From assembly GCF_034058155.1 (NCBI RefSeq), contig NZ_CP139148.1:2604001-2668000 (forward strand): a DNA stretch of 64,000 nucleotides, written 5' to 3'. The notes beneath the pieces were generated by a model. The model had not been told where the DNA came from, ran no database searches, and saw only the letters and a list, made by a program, of their open reading frames with translations. The position numbers and the translations under genes are program-made. Shown here piece after piece: positions 1-8,800 of this stretch. Each line of letters starts with the position of its first letter. The stretch's first letter is position 1. The DNA comes from Flavobacterium sp. KACC 22761. Lineage in GTDB: Bacteria; Bacteroidota; Bacteroidia; Flavobacteriales; Flavobacteriaceae.

Positions 1-619
1 CAATTCTTTCATCAATCTTCGGATATGTTTCTGAAACTTTAAAATTAGTGTCGTGTCCATAAAATCCATGGCTTTTTTCGTAAAAAAGCAAATTCTTCTG
101 CTCAAAATAATAAATGCTTCTAGCTTCTTTTTCTTTAAAAGAGGCATCAGTAAATTTTGTTTTTGTATACAAATTAGTGACTGAAGCTTTTATTTCTTGC
201 AATTTTTTCAGGAATTCATTTTCGTTAAGTGCATATAGTACATCGTATGGGTTTGCAGAAATTATGAGTTGTTTTTGAGCTAAATATTGATTTTCGACAC
301 TTCCTTTGCCGGTAAATTTTAAAGTTGATGCCAAGTTTGCATCATCAGCATTTATTATCAGTTTGGAATCTTTGGCTAAATATACAGGAATACTATTCTT
401 AGTCGTTTCGATTTTGTAAACGCGACCAAATTCTACTGTCAGATTTTCTGAAAAACTGCCATCGGCTTTTAGCTTGATTTCTTTGTCAAATAACTCTCCT
501 TTAATTCTAATTGTTTTGTTTTCTGTATTTGTGATTTTACCTGAAACGGTTGTTGTTCCTTCGGGAGTTGTGAAGGAATATAAAACAACAATCAGCAATA
601 AAAGCAAGTTTTTTTTCAT
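1..619 (-). CDS. Partial secreted protein with DUF4369-like N-terminus (TlpA-type thioredoxin family candidate)
   Basis: This frame is open from an ATG at 619 to the left window edge, so the C-terminus is missing. About 206 residues are visible. It opens with a short lysine-rich start and a hydrophobic run (LLLLLIVVLYSF), consistent with a signal peptide. The following beta-rich region (VSGKITNTENKTIRIKG, then PVYLAKDSKLIINADD) resembles the N-terminal domain found before AhpC/TSA or TlpA thioredoxin domains in Bacteroidota. No CxxC motif is visible because that domain would lie beyond the edge. The family call is therefore inference from the N-terminal pattern. It is transcribed away from the gene at 860, leaving a 240-base divergent promoter region. 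Confidence 0.6.
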   Translation of the reverse strand, partial: MKKNLLLLLIVVLYSFTTPEGTTTVSGKITNTENKTIRIKGELFDKEIKLKADGSFSENLTVEFGRVYKIETTKNSIPVYLAKDSKLIINADDANLASTLKFTGKGSVENQYLAQKQLIISANPYDVLYALNENEFLKKLQEIKASVTNLYTKTKFTDASFKEKEARSIYYFEQKNLLFYEKSHGFYGHDTNFKVSETYPKIDERI

Positions 620-859
620 TTTTGGCGGTTTAGATACTTAGTTTTTTGAAATCAAATACTGATTAAAAATAGGAATTAATTTTTTATAATGACATACTTG
701 ATACATCATTATCTTTACTAAGCAATTTTCTAGGATATGAAAAAAAACTAAAGCGGTCCCCGGGTATATTATTATCTAATTTATATATTAGCATTGAAAA
801 ACCATTTTTCAAAAGCAATTTACAGTCATTTAATTCTTAATAACAGATCCGGTTAGTTA

Positions 860-1384
860 ATGAAAAAAGAGCTCAGTTATCAGCAAATAAAGGAGATTAA
901 AGAAGCATATTTAAAAGATAATTTGTCTGTAGAGAATCAAATTATAAAATTGATTGTTGCAGGTTATGATGAAAATACTGCAGAAGAGCTAGTTAATGAA
1001 GTGGTGAAAGAGTATAAAAGAGAGCTTGTAGACGTGGCTCAGGACGAAAGTTCAGAAAAAGAAAACCAAAAAATTACCGGAAGCATTATTTTTATGGCTG
1101 CGATTTTAGGGCCTGTTTTTGGTATCAAAGGATTTGAATGGTATGTCTTAGCTGCTATTGTTGCTGGAGTTGCCGGTTATTTTGACTTGATAAAACAGCC
1201 AGTTGCCGGGGTTGTAAGGTCTGTAGTTTTAGTAGTTTTGTTTCCATTGGCTTTCGAATTATATGTCAGCAAGGGAAGTTCGTATTATTATGTCGAGCTG
1301 TTAATTCCATTTTTCATTTGTCTTCTTATCGCATATTTATTCCAGTTCATAATTTCTAAGATATTTTATCCTGAAGAAATTTAA
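860..1384 (+). CDS. Small multi-pass membrane protein of unknown function
   Basis: The product is 174 residues. Roughly the first 75 are charged and helical, with a pattern (YLKDNLSVENQIIKLIVAGY) like a short ubiquitin-associated-type helical module. Three to four hydrophobic segments follow (around 77-110, 118-135 and 145-165). I recognise no enzyme motif. It is followed after 13 bases by the next gene on the same strand, so the two are probably one transcript. The name is a description of topology only. Confidence 0.65.
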   Translation: MKKELSYQQIKEIKEAYLKDNLSVENQIIKLIVAGYDENTAEELVNEVVKEYKRELVDVAQDESSEKENQKITGSIIFMAAILGPVFGIKGFEWYVLAAIVAGVAGYFDLIKQPVAGVVRSVVLVVLFPLAFELYVSKGSSYYYVELLIPFFICLLIAYLFQFIISKIFYPEEI

Positions 1385-1397
1385 TTTAAATTAATAA

Positions 1398-1886
1398 ATG
1401 ATGTTCTCTAAATACAATTATAATGAGGCTTTAAAGCGTCTTGAACCAAAAGAAAAACGATGTGGTTATTGTTTTCAAAACGAAGCTCGAAATATTAAGA
1501 ATTACTATTTTATCAAGCTTTATAAAGTAAAAGAAAGAACCAATAATATTGTCCACAGAAGTTTAAAATATGAACAAATAGAGATAGGAATTGCAAGATG
1601 TAATGATTGTTATGAATTTCATCAAGAGCTTTCTCGAAAATCTCCAATATTGAAATATGCAATTTATTTCCTAATTCTGATTTTTGTACTGCCTGCTTTT
1701 GGCTTAAAAATATTTATAGTTGGAATTTTATCGAGCTTAATTCTGTTTTTTTTGCTACATAAATATGCACCAAAAAAAAGTAATAATCCGAAAGAGAGAT
1801 TGACATTAAACCAAGGAATTTCTTCAAATGAAACCATTCAGGATCTTATTGTTGATGGATGGGTGTTTGATAAGCCTGTGGCATAA
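1398..1886 (+). CDS. Membrane protein with two N-terminal CxxC motifs
   Basis: The product is 162 residues. CGYC near residue 22 and CNDC near residue 69 could form a four-cysteine zinc-binding knuckle on the cytoplasmic side. Two hydrophobic segments follow (about 86-105 and 108-122), then a polar tail. The start codon overlaps a second in-frame ATG (MM), and either could be used. It lies 13 bases after the preceding membrane protein gene, so the pair is likely co-transcribed. Function is unknown. A hairpin shared with the convergent gene follows at 1914-1945. Confidence 0.65.
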   Translation: MMFSKYNYNEALKRLEPKEKRCGYCFQNEARNIKNYYFIKLYKVKERTNNIVHRSLKYEQIEIGIARCNDCYEFHQELSRKSPILKYAIYFLILIFVLPAFGLKIFIVGILSSLILFFLLHKYAPKKSNNPKERLTLNQGISSNETIQDLIVDGWVFDKPVA

Positions 1887-1913
1887 TCAGGAAGCGTAAC
1901 TAGATTGAATTTG

Positions 1914-1945
1914 AAAAAAAAAGCTTCAGATTACTCTGAAGCTTT
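1914..1945 (-). terminator. Hairpin terminator, copy 1 of a repeated terminator family
   Basis: AAAGCTTCAGA (1920-1930) pairs perfectly with TCTGAAGCTTT (1935-1945) around a 4-base loop. On the minus strand a run of Ts follows (1919-1914), so it would stop transcription from the gene ending at 2037. The stem is closely related to hairpins at 2521-2549 and 4413-4443. Confidence 0.7.
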
Positions 1946-2036
1946 ACTTATGAAAAGCTACTTAGTTCTAAAAGCTTTAGGGATTTCAAAGCATTGCGAA
2001 CAAGACTTTTTGGAGCAAGGGCTGTAGCTAGTTTTT

Positions 2037-2393
2037 TTATCCATTTATTTTATAGACTTCGTTTTTGTTCAGCGTTTCGCCCCAAACAGAGAATGCCAAT
2101 ATATCTTCTTTATAGCCCAATATTTTCCCTCGCATTTCAAAATTATCAAAAGATAATGTTAGCGTTTCTTTTTCAGTTTCTCGGTAATGCCCTATCAATA
2201 TTGTATCCGAAACATTTCCATCATATCTTTTAGCGTTAATAACTTTCGAGTGTAATTCAACCTTGTTATCAAGTTCCCTAAATATTAGACTTTTTTGTAT
2301 CAAATATCCGTCAAAGTTTCCACCTCCAACCCAATCAATATAAGGTGCTGTTATCCCTTCAAAATATTCTGAATCGTATTTTATCCTAACCAT
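2037..2393 (-). CDS. Small cytoplasmic beta-rich protein, possible orphan immunity or cargo gene
   Basis: I place the start at the ATG at 2393 (MVRIKYDSEYFEG), giving 118 residues. An upstream in-frame ATG at 2492 would add 33 residues, but that segment is GC-rich, low-complexity and unlike the rest (HVHERDASASGG), so it looks like non-native sequence. The protein is rich in alternating polar and hydrophobic residues and has no signal peptide or recognisable motif. Its position in an accessory block next to an Rhs toxin locus, with its own copy of a repeated terminator, is compatible with an immunity-type or cargo gene. That role is inference only. Confidence 0.5.
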   Translation of the reverse strand: MVRIKYDSEYFEGITAPYIDWVGGGNFDGYLIQKSLIFRELDNKVELHSKVINAKRYDGNVSDTILIGHYRETEKETLTLSFDNFEMRGKILGYKEDILAFSVWGETLNKNEVYKING

Positions 2394-2520
2394 GTTTTTA
2401 AATTCTATAATTATTCGGAAATTAAAACAACTTCTCCGTTTTCCTCCGCTCGCGCTCGCATCCCGCTCGTGAACGTGACGAAATGTTGACAAAGAAGATT
2501 GTAAAAATAGACAAAAACAA

Positions 2521-2549
2521 AAAAAGCTCCAGATTTCTCTGAAGCTTTC
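2521..2549 (-). terminator. Hairpin terminator, copy 2
   Basis: On the minus strand GCTTCAGAGAAATCTGGAGC forms a stem followed by a T run. It sits directly after the S41 protease gene that ends at 2577. A 26-base stretch (2521-2546) is identical to 4415-4440. Confidence 0.7.
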
Positions 2550-2576
2550 TATTGGTTAAAAGTATGAAAATCCAAA

Positions 2577-4139
2577 TTATTTCATTTGTATAAGTTTAAG
2601 GGTATAGTCCATTTGTGTATCCTTTTGTTGGAAAAAATCATCCAAAGATGGCCACACTTCATGATCCGGTATAATACCGTGGCCTTCTGGCTGATTTTCC
2701 TTTTTTGGCGCATCCTGAACCAGATTTACAATTGAAAATTGTGTTTTTATCTTTGAATTGGGAAGTTCATAGACCAATGGAGAGTGTCCGTTGTGACGAT
2801 AATAACCGCCAACAGTCTCTACACCAACTATGGTAACATTTGGAACATATGCTTTTACTAGGGAAGCAAAATGTGAAGCAGCTGATGCGACATTTTCATT
2901 AATCAAAAGATAAAGATTGCCTTTGAACTTTGGTGATTTGGGATAATAAACCGGATTATATTTTGGGTTTTGTACGCTTATATTGTTTTTAAAAACCGGA
3001 TAAACATCTTTTAGATATTCTTTTCCCATTTTTTTAGAAATACTATCCATTCGTTCTGATGTTGAAACGCCCCAGAAATAGTTCTCGAAAGGCAACAAGT
3101 TAGGATCGAAGATTATGGTAGCTTTTACATTTTCCTTGAATGGTTGATCTGTGAGGTACATTACGGGCTGTTCAAAGTTAGGGTCACTTCCGCCAGGATT
3201 ATTTCTAACATCAATGATCAGGTTAGAAACCTTGTTTTTGTCTAGTCCTATAAAAACACTATCCAAAAAATGAACATATGTTTTAAACTTAGGATCGTCT
3301 GATCCGTATGCCATTCCAAACCATCTTAGATTTAATAAACCTGTTGTTGGATTAAGCATTTGAAAACTATAAGGAGACTGCTTTTTATAATCTATCAAAT
3401 CAGTAACAGGAGCGCTAAATCTATTTTTAATGTTCGCTTCTCTTTGCTTTAGCGTTACTGCAGGAAGTATCTTTTTTTCAAGAGACTCCGATTTTGGTGA
3501 ATTGTATTCTATACTGAATTCATTAGAAAGACCATATTCCAACAGATAGTTTATTCCAAACGATTTATTTACGCTGGCCGATAATTTTTCTGTAGTATTA
3601 AAGCCATCAGCTGTATAATATTTATAAAAAGATTGCATCAATTTTGCGTCACTTATCCCGTTTATGCTTCTTATTCTTGAACCTGCTGGTATATCTGATG
3701 ATTGACCATCGAAAATAATTTGCCCGCCAATGTAAAGAAGAGGATAAGGGAAAAAAGATTTTTGCCTGTTCAGAAATTTTATTAAGTCGAGATCAGGAAT
3801 CGTATAATTGTGTACACTTCCTTCAAAATCTGCCAGATGGAGCATTATTTTGTAAAACTCCGTAACACTTATAGGCTTTTTTATACTTTTAATAGTTGTA
3901 TTGTAAATACTGTCTACTTGTTTTTTAGAACGGTATTGGTACAATCCGGAATTTGCTTTTTCGTTTATAGCAAAGAGTATTTTAAGATCCTGCTGTACTT
4001 GTTTTACCGAAAGCATTTTATTGTACAGCATTAAACTATCCTTCGCGTTTTTATCAGATCCTTGTGCCTGAATTTTAAAGGACAAGAAAAATAATAATAT
4101 AAAAATTGATATCAGATTTTTATTATTCATGTAATACAT
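2577..4139 (-). CDS. S41 family peptidase (C-terminal processing protease type)
   Basis: The protein is 520 residues. The true start may be the fourth-codon ATG (4130), which opens a clean signal peptide (LISIFILLFFLSF, cleavage after AQA-like KIQAQ). Family hallmarks are IIDVRNNPGGS near residue 311 and NENVASAASHFA, whose last serine (about residue 422) is the expected S41 nucleophile. A tail rich in periplasmic-type sequence follows. S41 enzymes hydrolyse peptides from a serine-lysine dyad. Exported Bacteroidota members often have no clear substrate. It lies between two small secreted or lipoprotein genes downstream of the Rhs locus and has its own terminator, so it is probably a monocistronic cargo gene. 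No PDZ domain is obvious. Confidence 0.85.
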   Translation of the reverse strand: MYYMNNKNLISIFILLFFLSFKIQAQGSDKNAKDSLMLYNKMLSVKQVQQDLKILFAINEKANSGLYQYRSKKQVDSIYNTTIKSIKKPISVTEFYKIMLHLADFEGSVHNYTIPDLDLIKFLNRQKSFFPYPLLYIGGQIIFDGQSSDIPAGSRIRSINGISDAKLMQSFYKYYTADGFNTTEKLSASVNKSFGINYLLEYGLSNEFSIEYNSPKSESLEKKILPAVTLKQREANIKNRFSAPVTDLIDYKKQSPYSFQMLNPTTGLLNLRWFGMAYGSDDPKFKTYVHFLDSVFIGLDKNKVSNLIIDVRNNPGGSDPNFEQPVMYLTDQPFKENVKATIIFDPNLLPFENYFWGVSTSERMDSISKKMGKEYLKDVYPVFKNNISVQNPKYNPVYYPKSPKFKGNLYLLINENVASAASHFASLVKAYVPNVTIVGVETVGGYYRHNGHSPLVYELPNSKIKTQFSIVNLVQDAPKKENQPEGHGIIPDHEVWPSLDDFFQQKDTQMDYTLKLIQMK

Positions 4140-4412
4140 TAGTTTTAGGTTAGGGGTTATAGGTTTATTTTAGAGTTTAATATACGTTACTGACAATCAT
4201 TTTTACTAAATTTTTGTGGTAAAAATAAGATAAAATTGCATTGCAATAAAAAGAAAAACAGTGCGAATGTCTCTCTGATTTTGTGTATTTTTTTGTTTCC
4301 TAGAAATTGTAATTTTCTTAAAAAGTCTTCGATCCAATCACTTCCATATGTAGACAACCACAATACAGATTTGCCATCTGTGTTCGCAAATAGGATCAGA
4401 GAAAAGGTAAAC

Positions 4413-4443
4413 AAAAAAAAGCTCCAGATTTCTCTGAAGCCTT
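4413..4443 (-). terminator. Hairpin terminator, copy 3
   Basis: It has the same stem as copy 2 (26 identical bases, 4415-4440), with a minus-strand T run. It lies downstream of the lipoprotein gene ending at 4504 and directly abuts the tRNA-derived remnant at 4442. Confidence 0.7.
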
Positions 4444-4480
4444 TTCTTTTAGTAGCCCTAACGGGACAATTCTCGAACCA
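4442..4480 (-). pseudogene. Decayed 3' end of initiator tRNA-Met (att-like remnant)
   Basis: Bases 4442-4456 are identical to 13816-13830, which covers the 3' flank and last acceptor bases of the intact tRNA-Met gene. A degraded T-arm follows (cggga, then ctcgaacc at 4472-4479). The rest of the tRNA is absent. A 3'-end tRNA fragment of this kind is what site-specific integration into a tRNA gene leaves behind, but independent decay or chance similarity of the shorter parts cannot be excluded. Confidence 0.5.
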
Positions 4481-4503
4481 TTTTTGTAATGATTTAAGGA
4501 AAA

Positions 4504-5205
4504 TTAATCAAGAACCTTTATAGGTACTGTGTTAGTACTTTTTAAGATACCATGATACACTTTTACATTATTGTCTTTAATTGTATTTAAAATGTCATTC
4601 GGCAAAACATACTTGTAATTTGAAGAATCACTGGCTATTGATAATTTTGCATAATATTCTTTTCTAGAATTCAAATTAACGTACCCTTCTCTTACGCCAT
4701 CGAACTTAATCGGTCTATTAAGATTTATTATATATTGAAATTGAATAGTTTCGTTGGGATGAATAAAAAAAATATTATTGCGCTCATAGAGCCCAAAATA
4801 CTTAAGATTTGTGTTGTTTTTTAATCGTTTTTCATTTATATCAAAATCTTCAATCATAAAATTGACACAATTTTCGGAATCTAAATTTTCGGATATATAA
4901 CGTTTAATTTCATAATTGACTTCAATATTTTTCTCGTCATAAATGCTTAGATTGGCACCATTTTTAAAGACTTTCTTTTCTGACAATTCTTGTTCTTCAG
5001 TTAAATTGTTGATTAAATATGTTTTATCAGAATTGTTCTTTATTTTGTACTTGATAATATTTATGGAATCAATTTTACTATTGTCAGAAAAATAAACAAT
5101 CTCTTTATTTAAAAGAGTTAATTCTAATTCTTCTTTTTTGTCCTTATATGAACAAGAAGGTAATACGATTAAAAAAATGATAACGTTAGAAAAAAAAATC
5201 TTCAT
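4504..5205 (-). CDS. Lipoprotein of unknown function, second candidate immunity gene of the Rhs locus
   Basis: I use the ATG at 5205, which gives 233 residues. The upstream ATG at 5235 would place ten residues before an otherwise standard lipoprotein signal (SNVIIFLIVLPSC, lipobox LPSC). The mature part is beta-rich and highly polar with no motif I recognise. It follows a first lipoprotein gene on the same strand after about 67 bases and is followed by a terminator, so it is probably the last gene of the Rhs operon. The likely anchoring in the outer or inner membrane would fit protection against an envelope-acting toxin. This role is inferred from position. Confidence 0.65.
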   Translation of the reverse strand: MKIFFSNVIIFLIVLPSCSYKDKKEELELTLLNKEIVYFSDNSKIDSINIIKYKIKNNSDKTYLINNLTEEQELSEKKVFKNGANLSIYDEKNIEVNYEIKRYISENLDSENCVNFMIEDFDINEKRLKNNTNLKYFGLYERNNIFFIHPNETIQFQYIINLNRPIKFDGVREGYVNLNSRKEYYAKLSIASDSSNYKYVLPNDILNTIKDNNVKVYHGILKSTNTVPIKVLD

Positions 5206-5272
5206 GCTATTTTGCTGAATTATATTTAAAGACATTCGTATTGATTCTATTTTTCTAAATCAATATATGCTA

Positions 5273-5887
5273 TTACTCAAAACATTTTTGTCCCTTGCAA
5301 TACAAACCGAGGCTTTTTGTTTGAACATTACCTTTTTTATCAATTTTAATTTCTACAGATTCTTTTTGTGGTGGATTTTCATGAAATTTCATAAGATGAA
5401 GTTCATATGAATTATCTTTAATTCTGTACGAACTTCCTTTAAAATCATTGTCTAAAAGATAACCATAAGTCATCGCTAGCAAGACAGCTTCTTCTAAATT
5501 ATCGATGTCGCCAAGGAAGTTTATAAAATCTTGTTTTGATTTTAAATATTTTACGTTTCCATTTTTGATTGTAATAATATAATTACAGCAATAATTAGGA
5601 TAGCATCCTTCAAAAAATCCCTTAACATTAGTCTCGGTTTTTATGAATTGTTTTTGAAGAGTATCTCCTCCTTGATTTAAAATTCTATGTTTTTCTTTTC
5701 CAAAATTATAAGAGTAAATCATATAGGCCCAATATTGATGATTTCCATTTGGTACAATCTTGGTGCCTAAGCTGTCTTTGTAATTATCACTTACTTTATA
5801 TGGTATTTTCTGAAATTTTGAATCTTCTTTTTTCCAACAAGAATTTAGTACAACTAAACTGAATATACTGAATAAAATCTTTCTCAT
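5273..5887 (-). CDS. Lipoprotein, primary candidate immunity protein for the Rhs metallopeptidase toxin
   Basis: The protein is 204 residues with a clear lipoprotein signal (lipobox LNSC at about residues 14-17). It begins one base after the Rhs stop codon, the tight spacing typical of toxin-immunity pairs. Several cysteines (CYPNYCCNY near residue 95, then CKGQKC near the end) may form disulfides in the periplasm or on the surface. I do not recognise the family. Being lipid-anchored rather than cytosolic suggests that the matching toxin domain acts in the cell envelope. That inference rests on position and signal peptide only. Confidence 0.7.
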   Translation of the reverse strand: MRKILFSIFSLVVLNSCWKKEDSKFQKIPYKVSDNYKDSLGTKIVPNGNHQYWAYMIYSYNFGKEKHRILNQGGDTLQKQFIKTETNVKGFFEGCYPNYCCNYIITIKNGNVKYLKSKQDFINFLGDIDNLEEAVLLAMTYGYLLDNDFKGSSYRIKDNSYELHLMKFHENPPQKESVEIKIDKKGNVQTKSLGLYCKGQKCFE

Positions 5888-5888
5888 A

Positions 5889-8800
5889 TTAATCTTTTGA
5901 ATCTTTTAAAATTTTATTTGTCTGATACCAAGCATTGTTTTTATATGGCACACCGCCATATTTGTATGCAAATTCAAAAGCATAAACTTCGGAATAAGCT
6001 TGTGGTTTTTTACTATAAGTGCCATACTTACCCACAAGAGGTGCCAATTGTCCTGTATAATTAAAATAAGAATGCCCATATTCATGAAGCATATTATACG
6101 CTAATTTTCTGTAGGAGTCAAAAGATGAATTAAAAAAAGTAATCGTTGAAATTTTATAATTATCTGTATCATATGCAAATGTTTTCGCTTCAGAAATTCC
6201 ATCACTTGGTGCATACCTATAATTTGGTTCCGCGTACATTACAGGTTTTCCTGATTTATTGGACCAATTTTTTAATGTGGGGATTTTGTCTCTCATATTG
6301 GTTAATGTTTTGTCAGTAGCGACAGCAATTTTATCTGCATTCGTGGGATACGCATTTTCTATTTCTATATCAAAATTATGCTTTAAATATGATGCTTCAG
6401 CAGCTGAATAATTATTGCTATTAATATAAATATAACTACTAATATTTGGAGGTGGAGGAGGCGTTGAATTCTTACTATCCCTGCCAAAAAGATTATGGGT
6501 ATTAATTTTGCCTTTCCACCATTTGCTGAACTTGTCACCATTGATGTTTCTGTTAGCCCAATCCTTGATTCCCCAATTATCCCAATTTGCAACTATAGTG
6601 GCTATTCCGCTGCCAATAAGTGCACCCCATCCACAATCTACACAGTCATTTCCATTTCCATTTCCTTTTACGGAATTGCCGCTTGGGTCAATAAACAATA
6701 ATGGGTTATTCATAGCATAACCGTACTGATTATAATTTTGTGTGCTGGTAGGATCCTGTATATAATTGTCAACCTGAAGGAACCTGTGTATGACAGGGTC
6801 ATACAATCGCGCATTCATATTTATAAGCCCTACGCTCTGCAAATGCTCATGCCCTGTATAGCCACGATCCAGAACAGTCAGGCCATTTAGAATATTTCCA
6901 GCACCATCCTGAACTTTTATAACACTTCCCCAGGCATCAAAAAGGCGCTTTTCTACTATTGATCCATTTGAATCTGTTATGGCCAAAATACTGCCTTGAT
7001 AATCCCTGTGTAAATATAGAAAATTTGCGGAAGTTACAGGATTAACTCCGTCGCTTTTTACTGCTATCGGAGAAGTATATCCATCCCCGTTAATATATGT
7101 TACAAATTCAATATTTCCTGTAAAGGTATTCTGCTTGACTTCCATGCTGCCATCAGAAGAATAATATTTACGGAACTGCCTGTCATTTTTTTCAGCCTGC
7201 AACCCTCCATAGTACATCATGCTGCGCTGGTTATCATCATTGTAAAGAAAGCTTAGTTTATCTACCCCGGTCTCTTCGATCTGTATCGGACTTTTGAAAC
7301 CATTGTATGTGGTTATCAGTTGTCGTTCCGATGTTGGCGCATTGCTTGTTTTGCGGATCTGCACATCATCATACCACATATTGCCGTAACCATTGTTATC
7401 CAAACGGATGTTCAGTTTTTTTATATTTGGTTGTACTAATACGGTCTTTTCAATTTTATACCATTGATTTGTAACATTGGTTACTTGATTGCTTATATCG
7501 GTAAAATATTGGGTTTCGGTCGGAGTCTTCATAAACAGGAATATCTCAGCTTGAGGCCCTTCGGAATATACCCAGGCTGAATAAGTATATTCTGTCGGCT
7601 GTGAATTATCGATAGCAATCCATTTATCGCCATGAACATATTGTTTGTTTGAAGAAGTATTAGTCAATTTTAATGAAGTTGCTCCTGTATGGGCTCTGGA
7701 GTTATCATATGTATAAAAAGTGGAGCTTGGGTATGCTGAAGGCCCCCAGCCATTTTTGTCTTCCATTGTATCATTAAAAATCCCTTCCCTGCTAGAATAG
7801 TATCCTGTAGCTTCATTTGTCAATGCGATAGCTGTATTGCGATACGGTTTTGATGGGTCATATTCATAAGTGCCCAGATTATTGCTGGTTATTTTGCCTG
7901 AAGGATCATAATTCTGCGTTTCTACCATTCCTAGCTTGTTTGTGAATGTTTTCAAGCGGCCTAAGTCGTCATAGCCAAATGCTTCAGTATAGTTCCCAAA
8001 AGCACTGTTGGTGCGACCGTCCAAATAATCCGTGTTTTTATTGAATTGATTTGTAAGGGTTATGATGTTTGATGTGGGAGTGGTGGTCTTGTCATGCTGT
8101 ATTTTTTTCAAATAGCCGTCTGAGTCATATTCATTGGTCATTTTTATTCCATTGCCGAAAATACTTTCCAATATCTGCCCTTTCGGATTCAAAGTGTTGA
8201 CCTGCCATAATACATTATTGTTTGCATCATAGATTTTATACAGACTGCCGTTTTTATATTCATTTGTGGTCCTTACAGTACTTATTTTCCCTCCAACTTC
8301 GGCAGTCTTGATTTCAGCTGAAATGCGGCCCAATCCATCATATTCAAATGTACGCGTAAATTTTGAGATGCCGATCTTTTCTTCTTTGATTTCAGTCGGA
8401 CGCTTGAATGTATCATTATAGGTAATAGTTGTTGTCGTTTTATTGGAGCCTGCCGGCTCATTATTATCCTGGTAGCTTATGGTCAAAGGCAATTTTGAAG
8501 AATCATAGGTATATGAAGTCTCGCTGTTTGATCCTCCGCCATTGATTTTTTTGTTGATGGGCCTCCCGCTTGGATCACGGGTAATTGTCGTAATTACATT
8601 TCCATTCTGTGATTTTTCTTCAGTGATCTCGTCAAAATCATTGCTCTTATAATTGAAAATGCCTGCAGATGGGTCTTCTAGTCTTGACTTTCGTCCCCAG
8701 CCATCCTGTTCCATTACTATATCAACGCCATTATAATTTGTCTGGCGCAGATTCCCATTTGCAAAATACGAGTATAATATAGTTCCTCCTGACGGCTGGT

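Larger units (their letters stand above)
4140..4503. other. Intergenic region with terminator and decayed tRNA 3' end
   Basis: No convincing gene is present. Short frames on both strands overlap each other and have poor composition. The stretch holds a terminator (4413-4443) and, touching it, a 15-base exact match to the region at the 3' end of the intact initiator tRNA gene, followed by a degraded T-arm. Confidence 0.6.

Noticed and set aside
4187..4523. Overlapping short frames on both strands
   Set aside because: They cover a terminator and a tRNA remnant, and overlap each other. Neither has a signal peptide of quality or a family pattern.
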